From: Emydura subglobosa
Lineage: Eukaryota; Chordata; Testudines; Chelidae
Direction: 5' to 3'
NCBI GenBank assembly: GCA_007922225.1
Contig: ML680053.1
Coordinates: 21,760,379-21,824,378 of the forward strand
DNA: 64,000 nt
Shown: positions 1 through 11,165 of the stretch, piece after piece
Layout: each line of letters starts with the position of its first letter
Numbering within the stretch: the first letter of the stretch is position 1
Made by a program: the position numbers and the translations under genes
Notes under the pieces: model-generated
Told to the model about the DNA's origin: nothing
The model's input: the letters and a program-made list of their open reading frames with translations, nothing else
Database searches by the model: none

Positions 1-639
1 ACATCAGGAAAAGCTGAATCACCTAATTCTTTCAACTCCTATCTCTCTGAAATGCCTCATCCAGTTTGTGTTAAACATTCCATAAGTCATGTACTGAGAC
101 TTGAAATCAGATCTGTCAACCTTCAAGTGGACTGGTTTAGTTTTGTCAATGTTCAGAGAGGGTGTACGCCTGTGAAAGGTTTACAATGTAAGGGTAGCTT
201 CAGTCTTCCCTATGGAGAAATTAGTCACTCTCTAATTTGAAATGATGATAGCATTAAATCCCCAACCTAGAGTTTTTCCCTCCTCTGTGAGATAGGAGGA
301 TGTGGTATACACAAGATGTTCTAGTGGGCAGGACATTGGGCTGTGGCTCAATTTCTGGCTCAGTAACAGATTTCTCCTTGCCCTACACTATAAACCATTG
401 TCGGTATAATTACATCACTCAGGAGTGTGGAAAATCCATACCCTGAGTGATGCAGTTGTACTGATTGAACTCCCAGGGTAGACAGCGTTATGTTGACAGG
501 GGGGCTTCTCCCTTCAGTATAGCTACTGCCTCTTGGGGAGCTGGAGTATCTGCACCAATGAAAGAAGCTCTGCTGTCAGCGTAGGCGGCACCTTCACTAA
601 GTGTTGCAGTGCTGAAAGAGTGGACGAGCTCTTGTTGTG
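1..639. other. no recognised feature
   Basis: I see no element, exon or RNA gene here. The short open frames (for example 52-240) have no family resemblance. Confidence 0.5.
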
Positions 640-725
640 TGATCTTGGGAAAATGTATTTACTATGTCCTGTGCTTCAGGTTCCCATCTGTAAAATGGGG
701 TGTTATGATGTGCACTCACCCCCAG
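640..725 (+). repeat. MIR/CORE-SINE-like relic
   Basis: The stretch reads as a decayed form of the MIR segment that runs from a 'gaccttgggcaa' block through 'cctcagtttcc' to 'catctgtaaaatgggg'. The last block (catctgtaaaatgggg) is nearly exact. Similar relics occur at about 5.25, 6.7, 22.1, 30.3 and 52.5 kb. Assignment is by remembered family pattern. Confidence 0.55.
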
Positions 726-1340
726 AACAACCCCTCATATAAGGACACAGCACTGCAGAGTCTCTTCAAGGACTGGGGAAGCAAGCCTTCCCTGTCCTGC
801 AGTCACCCTGAATTGGCCCCTAGCAGAAGAAGCCAGTCCTTTTTATCTGGCTTATTGGGCCCTGACTGGCCTCTGCCAGCTCCCAGCCTTTCTAGGTGCC
901 TGAGGACCAACTTGTGCTGGTTCTGTCTGCAGCTGATCATGGCAGTCCTCTCTGGGCAACCCCAGAACGTCTGTCCTTGCTGCTCTTCCCTGCCAGCAGT
1001 ACACGTTCTTAGGGTGGGGCCTTTGACAGGAGGCAGCAAATGCCTGGTACCCCCCACCACACAGGGACAGTAATATCTGTCAGAATAAAATCCTATTATA
1101 ACTGTGAGGCACTCGGATACTATAATAACAGAGATCATATAAAGCCTGTGAAAAAGGAGGTCAGAGTAGCAACTGGTCTAGATGACAAAAAACGCAGGGC
1201 AAAATATCCTGGGTAGTTTCATATTGATTTACAATTTGTAACAAAGCTGGGGCTGCATGCACATACACACATACGGATATCATTTATAACACTCACTATA
1301 CCCACCCGGGCTTTGTTGTAAACACTGGTGAAAGAACTCA

Positions 1341-1427
1341 GGCCCAGACTCACATAGGTATTTAGGCTCCTACCTACCACTGAAATAAATGTAACTTAGG
1401 AAACTAAATATCTTGTGGATCTGGGCC
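1341..1427. mobile_element. small inverted-repeat element (MITE-like)
   Basis: The ends are inverted copies. The left end starts ggcccagactcacat and continues to a ggtatttagg block. The reverse complement of the right end starts ggcccagatccacaa and continues to gatatttag. The flanking triplets are tca and tga, so a TNA target duplication is possible but not clean. There is no coding capacity. Confidence 0.5.
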
Positions 1428-2395
1428 TGAGGGCCTTCTACTTCAAAACTCAAGTCCTTTACCACTTGAGATAAATGAGAATCTCCGATATATCTACTAG
1501 TATTAAGAGTTATATCCTCTTTAGGGGCCAGGAACATTGTAACGCACTTGTAGTAATGTTCTTACCATAGGTTATATAGTATTATTTATTTAACTACAAG
1601 AAAGCAACATGATATCTCAAGCACGCATGCATAGAGGGCAGTGGTATACATCACACTACTTGGAAGGCAAGCTCTTTGTGACCATCTTTCTGTACCACAC
1701 CTAGCACTATGGGTTCTTGGTCTATAACTGGGGCTCCTAGGTGCTATCTTAACACAAATCATTACCAGTAATAATAATTAGTAAGAGATCATGTGTTTAC
1801 TCTTCTCCAGTGTATCTTCCCCTCCAAAATTTCTCCTGCCACGGTCTAGGATTGGTACAATTCAGTCCAGCAGAAGCAACTGTTTTTCTGGGCATAAATA
1901 TGTCATGATTTTAAAGTCCTGTATCTCATATCCCTGTAGAGCTAGAACCAAAACCTTTGGGTAGGAGAGATTTGCAGCTTCTCAGGGAAATAGAAGACAC
2001 TCACTTCTAGCCCAAAATACCAGGCTTTTGAAATTTGATACTTTTAGATATAGAAAAGTTATTTTAAGTCATTTATAGTGGTTTGTGTGACTTTCTGAGT
2101 CCTGTATTATTAGATTCATGGTAACTAGGATACATGGCTTTTCAGCAACAAGGGTATGAAACAGTTCAAATAATTGCTTTAAAACACTGTAAAATTACAT
2201 AAAATGGATTTCTGAAACGAATACTGAATACTTGATAGTATATAAGGGTTTTGTCAATGATCATTTGGCTTGCAGAGAAAGAGAGAGAGATCGAGATCTG
2301 AATATCGAGGGAACCTGATGATGTGAGAGCTCTTTCTCTGTCTAAACAATACATATGACATTAATCTATATAGATCTATATTATAATAGGCCCCA
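1428..2395. other. no recognised feature
   Basis: AT-rich intergenic-looking sequence with no assignable element. A short GA-rich tract lies near 2278-2300. Confidence 0.4.
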
Positions 2396-2505
2396 GAAAT
2401 TGAAATCAAGGATCATGGTACCATTGTGCTAGATGCTGTACAGACAAATATAAAACAAGACAGACCCTGCCTGAGACTGCTGAGGTGAGAGTTTCCAGTC
2501 TGAGG
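2396..2505 (+). repeat. ancient dispersed repeat fragment
   Basis: Contains a 'attgtgctagatgctgtaca' block followed by an 'acaagacagaccctgcct' block. I recognise this as part of a dispersed amniote repeat, but I cannot name the family with confidence. Confidence 0.4.
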
Positions 2506-3030
2506 GTCGTATATACTGGATCTATGTACTATTATTTCTATTCTTTATATTTAAATGTGTGACAGCATTCAGATTAGGTGATAGATGCTTAATTATAAAT
2601 TAAAATGTCTGGCTGGGTACCTATAGATGTAATTTAAAAATGTGAATAAAAATTTAAATTAATAAATGTCTTGGGTTGCATATTTTCTCCCCAGGGTGTC
2701 TCTGAGCACACCAACTGATTGCTTCATTTTCTCACAGTCACACACTTTTTTTCACAGAGACCCTTTGTATTCAATTTATGGAACTATCTCTGAAAAAGAA
2801 TTGCTGTAGGACTGTGAAAGAGCAATGTGAAATGGAGTGTCAGTAATTCATCGCATTTATCTACCCTTTACACCTTTCATCCTGAAAGTGATCTTACAAC
2901 CTTACCCAAATGACCTACAAATATCACTTTCTCCATTACTGAAGTGTAGTCTGTTAGAATATGTAGCAACGAATAGTGCACAGCAAAATAGCTACTAGGA
3001 CCTGGTCTAGTGCTTATGGAAGTTCATGGA

Positions 3031-3068
3031 AAGACTCCCATTGACTTCAGTGGGTGTTGGATCCGGCC
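3031..3068 (+). repeat. dispersed 'ttgacttcagtggg' motif
   Basis: The core cccattgacttcagtggg is followed by ttggatccggcc. Related blocks recur across the window (about 15.7, 21.25, 21.8, 26.2, 27.2, 41.5, 43.3, 46.45, 46.7 and 62.4 kb), so this is a short ancient repeat rather than unique sequence. Confidence 0.45.
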
Positions 3069-3229
3069 TATAGTACAGAGCAACACCACACAATCATTTA
3101 AGGGAGAAAGTGAAAGAGAACTTCAATTGTATCTACAGCAAGACATTTTAAGGAAAGGCTTAATGGGCCTGAATATGCTTTCTCTTAAACTACTGGAACT
3201 CATCCTGGACACACTAACTACACGTAAAA

Positions 3230-4270
3230 CATTGCCATCATAGTATTGATCTGCAAAGAATGTCATGTGTAGTATCAAATGAAAGCTGGTGACACTGCAC
3301 ATTAATATCATTGCATGATGAATGTATGAATGGTGTGTAAAAAGTTATGTATGTGTACTTGACATATGTTCCTAAATTATCTTTTGGGGGGAGACTTGAG
3401 AAACAAGTTTGTCCTAGTCAAAGGGCTGTTGCTTTTTCTGTTCACCTGTGTCTTTAATGTATATTGAGCAGAGTGATAGCAGAGACAATGGGCAGTTCAT
3501 TTGAATCTCAGGTGAACACCAGCTACCAAGAGGATGAGGAAACAACATGACATCAGCTCACTGGAGTACAAACAACAAGAGAGGAGAACTTTATCTGGGG
3601 ATACACTCCCCAAAAAAATTGCTTTTCAAATGTTTCCTGGACTATAAGAAGAAGGAGCGAGAACTCCTTAGTTATCCATCACTGAGGAAACAAAGAGGTC
3701 AGGGTTTTTTGTGTCTATGAACAGTGAATCTCCAGATATGTAGGTTGGTGATGCTGAAAAGTAACTATAAGTGAGAAGAGTGCTTAAGACAAAGTTGGGA
3801 GCCTGCTAAGGTTAAATGTAGACTCTTAGAAACGTGTTACTCTTTTGTTTTATTTGTAATAGTTTATGTTTCTATTATCTCTGCTTCGTATCACTTAAAT
3901 CTCTGTTATTTATTAATAATTTTATTCCTGTTGTTTTTATAAATTCATCTCAGTGCTGTTATTCTAAAGTGAGGGATGCATCCTCAGTTGAGCCAAAAGG
4001 CTGGTGTGTATTCTATCTCTTAAGGACTTGATATTTCTCTGAGCATCTAATGACAGGGGCTGGATGCTGCAGAGGAACACTCTTCCAGGGGGGTTCAGGA
4101 ACTGAAGTACACCAAGGCTCGGATTGACAGAGTCCTGAGGAGTTTGTTGGGCTGGCTAACAGACTGGGGCTGCAGGAAGCACCAAGAAATCTCTGTAGCT
4201 GAGGCACAAGGGTAACAAGGTGACTTGCAGGCCTGGATGCCCTGAGGCAGTGTCACAGTTTCCTATCCAG
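3230..4270 (+). other. possible degraded LTR-type repeat
   Basis: Several blocks (tgtagtatcaaatgaaagctggtg near 3268 and an AT-rich stretch with ttattaataa near 3908) resemble a dispersed amniote retroelement I have seen before. I find neither coding sequence nor paired LTRs. It could equally be unique sequence with chance resemblance. Confidence 0.25.
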
Positions 4271-4508
4271 ATAGTGAGCCAACCCGTGTCTACTTGGCTT
4301 TCAAGGTCGGACACATCACAAGGTGGCAAACCATTTAGTACAGGTGTAAGCAGGGGTTCGGGTATGTGGAGAGAATTTGGGAAGCTAGAATGTTTTAAAA
4401 AACAATGCCCAAGTAGGATCCTAAAATAGAGGATTTCAAAGTCATGTCACATGAGTAAATCATGTGATTTGTCAACTGCAACTGAGATGTCTAGTGCCAC
4501 TAAAAGTC

Positions 4509-4679
4509 GCACTCAGCCATAAAGAACAGATAAAAACCTCATAGTTTATTAAAATATCTTAGCGGTTTAGCAAGCAACTTATGTTCCTCAGGTGTTCTGG
4601 AAGCCTATCAGTTTGCACCAGGTGCTCACATATTATAATAAATCTCCTTCAGCAAGGCTATGTTTTCATTTCTCTCTGG
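4509..4679 (+). repeat. direct repeat, copy 1
   Basis: This copy starts gcactcagccataaagaaca and ends in atttctctctgg. A second copy in the same orientation lies at 5380-5544, with long shared blocks (tagtttattaaaata, aataaatctcctt, caaggcta). The family is not recognised. Both copies contain an aataaa signal, so short LTRs are possible, but the roughly 700 bp between them show no coding. Confidence 0.7.
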
Positions 4680-5246
4680 TGGTGTTACATAGCTGGAGCT
4701 AAGTTTTAAAGCATAGCCCTTCAGTTTTAAATAAGTGTCTCCAAATGGTTCGTTGTAGCTGGTTCTTACGCTGGTACTGTTAGGATTTTGTTGGCAAGTC
4801 GTATAACTATTCCCTGTTCTATTTTATTATTATAAAACTAATGAGATTTATAACCTAATAAAAATACAATTTGGTTTACAAAACCCCAGTACATAAAAAT
4901 GGGTCTGATTTTTCCCAACAAGTTTCCAAACATTTGGCTTGGTTTTTTAAAAACTGCATACACAGGGGGGGAAAGTACTGCTTCCCTGTGTACGTTATAA
5001 TGGTGTCTCTGTGCTTCTGTCTATGGAACATACAGGATCTGACAGGAAATATAAAATAAATACCTTTATTTGTACCAGCTCCAACAAGAAAACAGCTTAA
5101 ACACCACAGTGAATATTTTTGAACATGGATGCCTAAAGTTAGGCTCCTAAATCTATATTTAGGTACCTAAAAATGGGTTAATTTTCAGAAATACTGAGCA
5201 CCCAGCAACTTCCATTTAACTAATGGATTCACTGCCACTGACTCCC

Positions 5247-5316
5247 AGTGTAAACTTGGGCAAATGATTTAATTGTTCTGTGCCTCACTTTACCCACCTG
5301 TATGACAGGGATAACT
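5247..5316 (+). repeat. MIR/CORE-SINE-like relic
   Basis: Decayed match to the MIR run 'cttgggcaa.tgattt', 'ctgtgcctcactttaccc' and 'acctgtatgacagggataa'. It lies between the two direct-repeat copies. A possible second small repeat with aggctcctaaa and tttaggtacctaaa blocks lies just upstream at 5130-5175. Confidence 0.55.
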
Positions 5317-5379
5317 AAGCAGTCGCACTCGCTTACACTCTGGTGTAAGTCCGGAGTAACACAACTAGTTTTAATGAAA

Positions 5380-5544
5380 GCACTCAGCCATAAAGAACAG
5401 ACAAATACATCCTAGTTTATTAAAATAGCTTAGTTGTGTAGCAGACAACTTACATTCCTCAGTTTCTATCAGTTTTCATGATGAGCTCACACATTGTAAT
5501 AAATCTCCTTCCACAAGGCTAAGCTGTGTTTTATTTCTCTCTGG
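5380..5544 (+). repeat. direct repeat, copy 2
   Basis: Partner of 4509-4679 in the same orientation. It starts gcactcagccataaagaaca and ends atttctctctgg. By eye, similarity is roughly four in five bases with small gaps. Similarity stops sharply on both sides, which argues for a discrete unit rather than a broad duplication. Confidence 0.7.
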
Positions 5545-6117
5545 ATTTTTAGATTTTCCCCAGTTTAACTGAGAACAGAATTTTGGTACTCAGATGCCAT
5601 GGTGTTTAGGTGCGTAAATAGGTGGCCTCATTTTCAAGAGTGCTGGGCATCCAGCTGTTATAAGTTAAATTGACATGGACTGTAGTCATGTGCCAACTCC
5701 ACAGCGACTCTGTGTAGGTGCAAAGGTTTGTGCTAGAACGATGTCTTGCAGGGTTAGGGCTAAAATTTGTCCTTCAGCTGTGAATTTCCTGACTTCCTTG
5801 TAACTAATCATGAGACAGCTATTACTCTTTTATATACAGATTAAAAATCTAAATTTTGATTGTTTCCTAATCTCTGTGCTGCTTTTGGTATACGAGTCAG
5901 TTAAAATAATTCCCTAAAAAACCCTGGCAGTTATGGGAAAAAATAACCTAAATACTAGAGGGTGAATCTCAGATCAAGCCCTATATGTTGCTTCAATATT
6001 TATCAAATAATTTTTCTTCCATTGGGCTCAGCTGTGCAGATATGACCACTTTCTTTCTACCAAACAAACTGGAATGATGCTTGAGACTCTAAAGATAGTA
6101 AACATACAAAATGTCTA

Positions 6118-6238
6118 GGGTGATCAAATGTCCCGATTTTATAGGGACAGTCCTGATATTAAGGGATTTTTCTTATATAGGTGCCTATTACTCCACACCC
6201 CCTGTCCCGATTTTTTACACTTGTTTTCTGGTCATCCC
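6118..6238. mobile_element. TA-flanked MITE, copy 1 (Tc1/mariner-like)
   Basis: Starts gggtgatcaaatgtcccgat and ends in ttctggtcatccc, so the termini are inverted (GGGTGAYCA.A). TA precedes it and a mutated aa follows. A second copy at 28466-28585 has the same internal blocks (tttatagggaca, ataggtgcctatta). Tc1/mariner is inferred from the TA flanks only. Confidence 0.65.
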
Positions 6239-6714
6239 AACAATGTCCCATTCTTCAGTTTCTTCCTTGTGGGGAGGGGAGGATCCTTTTATGTTTCAAA
6301 TCTGCAACCATATGCTGAATGACAGCAGCATTAATGAAATGTAAGATGGATAGTTCTGATGGCTAACCATATAGGAACAGTCAATAGAGAAGAGCAAGAG
6401 CAATCTATACAGAGAGAAGAAACACGTGTAACAGGGAGCAGAGGACATATAACCAACAAATTTCCACCAGGCATCAGATAAAAAGACAACGAGGGATAAA
6501 AGTTTATATGTCTTTTAACACAAGGAGTTGCCATATCTCTTCTTTCACGGGGCCAGATTGTGGGCCCCTGGCTCCAACTAGAGAACAGTTATTTGCAATG
6601 GTTTTAACAGGAGTGATTACTCATATGAGTAACTGCTGACCAATGGAGTAGGAGGTTTGCAACCAGTCCCATAGTGAGCATGTTAAAAGTAAGGGATAGC
6701 AAGTCAGGTTTCCT

Positions 6715-7015
6715 TCCTATTCCTGATTCTGCACTAGCTCACTGCATGACCATGAGCAACTCACCTCTGACCGTTCTCTGCATTAGTTTGCCTACCTGTA
6801 GAGCTAGGATAATAATGCTAAATTCTGTACCCCACACTCAAATGTTCATTCCAAGAGACATTACCTGTGGCATATTAAATATAGGGTACATCTCATGGAC
6901 TGGTAGGATCTTTTAAAATGAATGACACTAGCTAAAGATGAATGTTAGGAGTCTTAATTAATGCCTTTTGAGATTCTTTGTGCATAGGCACTACAAAAGT
7001 GCTATTATTTAGTCT
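6715..7015 (+). repeat. MIR/CORE-SINE-like relic
   Basis: Blocks in MIR order: ctgattctgcactagctcac, catgaccatgagcaactcac, tctgcattagtttgcctacctgtag, then a tail with gagattctttgtgcataggc. It is one of the longer MIR relics in the window and strongly decayed. Confidence 0.5.
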
Positions 7016-9070
7016 TAAAGCAATTTTTCATTTTATATCCTCTTTTTGTAGGGCTGAGAATCATGAGCCTATAGTATCTTCCAACACGCAGTACTCAGAA
7101 TTTATTACTGACTGTTCCTCCAAGGTCCTTTTTTTTTAAAACTCAAAACAATACACTGAACATATTGCTTGAATTTTGTTATTTTTCTTTATTCATTTCC
7201 AAAGTATAGACAGAATGAGAGATCAATGTTTCGAACCCTTTGTTCTGCAATCTAAGCTATGTGCTAAAGAAAACCGAAAGGACTGAAACATTGATCTTTC
7301 AAAAGACTAATGCAACAAAGATCAAGTAAGTAATATGTTCAGTTTATTGCTAAGTAAAAGGTGGAATCTGGGTGATGCATTGTAGATGGCTCTGCAATAG
7401 AGAATATAAATAGAGATGCCTTTCTAGCTCCAGAGGACTCAAGAAAGTATTAGCATCAACAAATAGGGATAGGCAAAAAATCTGTAGACCTTCCATGGCT
7501 CACTGACCTAGCAATGGAGTCAAGCTCAAACAATTAGACAGCTAGACAAGTAGATGCTCAAGAGCCGAACACCTTTGTCTAATTATCGAAACACATGAGG
7601 AGCCTTATGTAGGCAAGTTATTATAATAAGTTTTCAAAAGACAGCTTTTGGGGCATATTATACTTCACAGAGGAGTGGAGTGTTGTCCACACCCCTTTGC
7701 AAAACTTGTGCTGGTGCCCACACTGCATCCTGACTTTTGCAAATCCCTAGGGAGCACGCTGCTTAAATTGTTTCCCCTGAGCTGTGGGGTTTCTGCTGCT
7801 TCTCTTGCAGAAGGTTTCTTAAATGTGCCTCTCCATTCACCATGAAACAGAAGAACCCATTTAGGCCATAGGCCTTGATCCCACAATTCACTGCATGAGT
7901 GAACCCCTGTGCTCATTCAGAGCTTCATTCCAGGATTGAGGGTGTAGTTAGAAAACTAAACACTATACATCTGATCAGCCCTTCTGATTTCTTTTCCCCC
8001 ATGGAGATGAGTGGAGGAAAGTGAATTGAGTTGAAATAGCATCTTTCCCAATGAAAGCTTCATGCAAACTCCACATTCGCTAAACTGAAAATTTAGTAGT
8101 TTGGGACTTGGTGGATAGAGCTGTGTCACAGATCCTAGTGAGCTCTCCGTCCTGGCCACCCATTAGTCCTGCTGGGAGGGGAATCCAAGCCTTTGTGCTT
8201 TGGGATCCCATGGGATATGTTAAGCTTCTGAAGCCTCAGCAGATCACAGCCTTGGTTCTTCCACTGGCCTCTCTGGCACATCTCCAGATTGACTCTCAGT
8301 CTGTTACCCTATCTCCGAAATGGGGCTCCCCAGCCTACATGTCCCAGAACTGACACTGACTGCCAAGGTATCCCAGGTACTTAAACACACCCCTCCCCCA
8401 GAGGTGTGAAGTTTCTGGTTTACTGTTTAACTCTCTAGGGGGCATGCAGTAGTTGTGAAGCAGTTAACATGCACTTATTCACACGGCACAGTGTCTAATA
8501 CCTTTATGCTCGTCTCTATTTAATTAAGTAACACACACAGGAGAATAGAGAGCATACAAAACAACAAAGACTAAATGCATGTTCCTGCCTCAGTTTCCTC
8601 ACCAATCCCAGGCATTCTTGGGGCTGGAGTCTGAGCTCCTTGGGTTGTCTAGAATCCTTGGGGCCATCTGGTCTCAGGAAAGTAAGGAGGGCCACTTTTG
8701 GCTTTTCAATACTTCAGTCCCTAAAGATCATTGCATTTGCCTCCAAGTTCAGTCCCTGTCTATACTCCGCAATGCATTAGCCCTGATTCAGTCATCACTG
8801 GCCAGCAGCAATGCAGTGCACTGGTACAAACCCTATGTGTAGGTAAGGAATTTGCAGTGGATGAGTTTACTGCTGGTTAAAAAGAAAGTAAGGTAAACCA
8901 GAGCAAATTGTGGCTTTCTTTGTCCACGCAGGGGCTTTGTGCCTATGAAACTACACTGGTTGATTATTTCCCATCGACGGTTGAATCAAGGAGAATCCCT
9001 AACAAAGCCTTAGGCCTTTCCTTAGGATTTCTTTGTGGGGGCATAATCTGAGCCATACTGTAAAAAAATA
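7016..9070. other. no firm feature; possible LTR or MIR scraps
   Basis: No element can be firmly assigned. The interval from about 8104 to 8560 begins tgtcacagatcctag and has a terminal-repeat feel, and 8586-8604 has a ctcagtttcctcacc block as in MIR, but neither is secure. Most of the stretch shows nothing I recognise. Confidence 0.3.
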
Positions 9071-9071
9071 T

Positions 9072-9712
9072 ATTAATGGACTCAGAGATTCTAAGGCCAG
9101 AAAGGACTACTGTGATAATCTAGGCTAACCTCCTGCATAACAGAGGACATAGAACTGTCCTAAAATAATTCCTAAAGCATATCTTTTAGAAAAACATCAC
9201 ATCTTGATTTTAAAATTGCCCCTGATGAAGAACCCACCATGACCTTGGTAAATTATTCCAAGGACTAATTACCATCACTGTTAAAAATGTATTTTTTTCC
9301 AGTCTGAAGTTTTCTAACTTCAGCTTCTAGCCATTGGATCATATACCTTTCTCTTAGATTGAAGAGCTTTTTCTTAAATATTCGTTCCCCATTTAGGTAC
9401 TTACAGACTCTACTCAAGTCACCCCTTAATCTTCTCTTTGTTGTGCTAAATAGATTGAGCTCCTTGAGTCTATCACTATCAGGCATGTTTTCTAATCCTT
9501 TAATCATTCTTGTGGCTCTTCTCTGAATCTTCTCCAAGTTATCACCATAATTTTTAATTGTGGACACCAGAACTAGATCCAGCAGTGGTAGCATGTTCAG
9601 CTGATTATCCACCATGGCTCCCAAATATTTTTCAGAGTCACTGGTTCCCAGAATAGAATTCCCCAACCTGTAAGTATGAGCTAGGTTCCTTGTTCCTAGA
9701 TGTGTCATTTAG
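9072..9712 (-). mobile_element. CR1/L3 LINE relic, ORF2 C-terminal end and 3' UTR
   Basis: The frame at 9265-9708 (147 residues) carries the C-terminal CR1 ORF2 landmarks: [23 protein letters not shown], then after an internal deletion [35 protein letters not shown]. The middle block that normally contains LYSALVRP is missing. Downstream (lower coordinates) is the 3' tail, read on the plus strand as ggactcagagattctaaggc at about 9078. It is 5'-truncated and old. Confidence 0.85.
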
Positions 9713-9943
9713 CCTTATTGACCATTACGAACAAGAAAAAAATATAGTTACACTGTGATTTAGTGTATTTGGTACATTATTCATAAAAAGCAGGCCAGGG
9801 ATTCCATGAAGGTCACTAGGGACTTTGTTTTTACTACTGATTTTACAAGGAAGGTGCTCAGATGCTAGTGTGATGGGTAATAGTATAAAACTCTAAGATA
9901 GTCACAACCATATCTTTTTTCACCACCTGGGAAAACTCCATAC

Positions 9944-10486
9944 TTGCCAGTCAGCCACGTGCTACTCATTCATACAGAAACTACTGTAGCTTATTCTTCT
10001 TATGGCAGAGATACATTGACAGTCTTTTCAATTCCTCTTCAAAGGTATGGCACTCATATGTATTTAAAATTTCTGTTTTCCAATCCAACCCTTAAGTTAC
10101 CTTTCAGCATCAATTTAAATCAGTACTATCTCCAGAGAAAACACTACACTATAATTAATGGCTTGAATAATTGTGCTCAGTATACAATTTGGTTGGTAGC
10201 CACAGCTTGTGTTAACTCTATGATTGCTGTTTGTGCCTCATTTATTGAAAAGTCATGTTATTACCACTGCAAGAAAATCAGCATTTACTTAGAAAACTCA
10301 GAGGATAAAAAGGCCAGTGTTTTATACACTAGAGTAATTCTGTGTAGCATACTGCATTGCAGCAAGACAGCTAATCATATAGTGAAGCAAAAGCACATTT
10401 ACTACTATACTGTGGAGAAAAGGATGATACCCATGTTATGTTTTGTAAGCACAGTTACTTTTGGGGAATTTATTTATTTTTGTTAA
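9944..10486 (+). other. long open frame of unknown meaning
   Basis: A 180-codon frame from ATG to TAA, the longest frame in the window that I cannot tie to a transposon. It is rich in Tyr, Ile, Ser and Cys with no domain, signal peptide or repeat that I recognise. No splice or promoter context is visible. Chance is the leading explanation, and a divergent relic is possible. Confidence 0.2.
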
Positions 10487-11030
10487 GAGATAAAGCCCAT
10501 TTCTGGGATGAATAATAATATATTAAACAGTCAAATGCATCTCTTTTTTATCACTATGTTATTTGGAGGCATTGTTGAGAGAATTTTCTATCTATTACAG
10601 TGCAGTGATTGTCTAATGGCATAGTACATAGGGGATGGAGAATAAAGTAACAAGCCTGCTACTATAACAATCTTCTAGTTTTAGACTAAAATCAACTGGA
10701 ATAATTATATATCTGCAGTGGTTTAGGACAATAATACATCATTGACGGAGGAGATTGTCAAAGGATCAAATGAGTTAGGAGGTTTGAGCCTGAATGTGGA
10801 CACCTTCCATCGACTTCCAATGAGAGTTCAGCTCTTAATTGCCATTTGTGCCTTTGAAAAATCTCTCTTCTAAATGGTGATTTCACTGCTTAACAAGGTT
10901 ACATTTAACAAAGGCTGAATGTTGCTTTACTGTCTGCGGTGTGATAGGTTGGTGGTATTTCTTTGGGGGCAGGTCTCCCAATACTCCGTGTAAGGCTTGA
11001 CAAAGTATCCTTAAAATGCCGTTGTGGATA

Positions 11031-11165
11031 TTTGCAGTGTTGTTGTAGCCATATTGGTCCCAGGATATGAGAGAGACAAGGTGGGTGAGGTAATATCTGT
11101 ACCAGCGTTTGCTGATGGAGAGACAAGCTTTTGAGAACACACAGAGCTCTTCTTCAAGTCTGGAC
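11031..11165 (-). mobile_element. short repeat of the Penelope-end type, copy 1 (degraded)
   Basis: On the plus strand the unit runs gttgttgtagccatattggt, gagagacaaggtgggtgagg, gagacaagctttt, cagagctcttcttcaagtct. The same unit occurs at 18150 and, inverted, at 62985. Read on the minus strand it has the order of the hammerhead-like segment seen in the Penelope copies, but here CTGA has become TTGA and GAAA has become AAAA. It could also be called a tRNA-type SINE; I prefer a Penelope end because of the shared architecture. Confidence 0.5.

Noticed and set aside
609..1138. Overlapping frames of 154 and 111 residues on opposite strands
   Set aside because: No recognisable domain, Cys/Ser/Pro-rich composition, overlap with a MIR relic at the 5' side, and no splice or promoter context.
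8104..8560. LTR of an endogenous retroelement
   Set aside because: It starts with tgtcaca and looks moderately structured, but I find no paired copy, no primer-binding site and no internal coding nearby.
11031..11165. tRNA-derived SINE with box A and B
   Set aside because: A box A-like word exists, but no convincing box B or SINE tail is seen. Read on the other strand the unit matches the layout of the Penelope 3' ends. Kept as a lower-confidence Penelope-end repeat.
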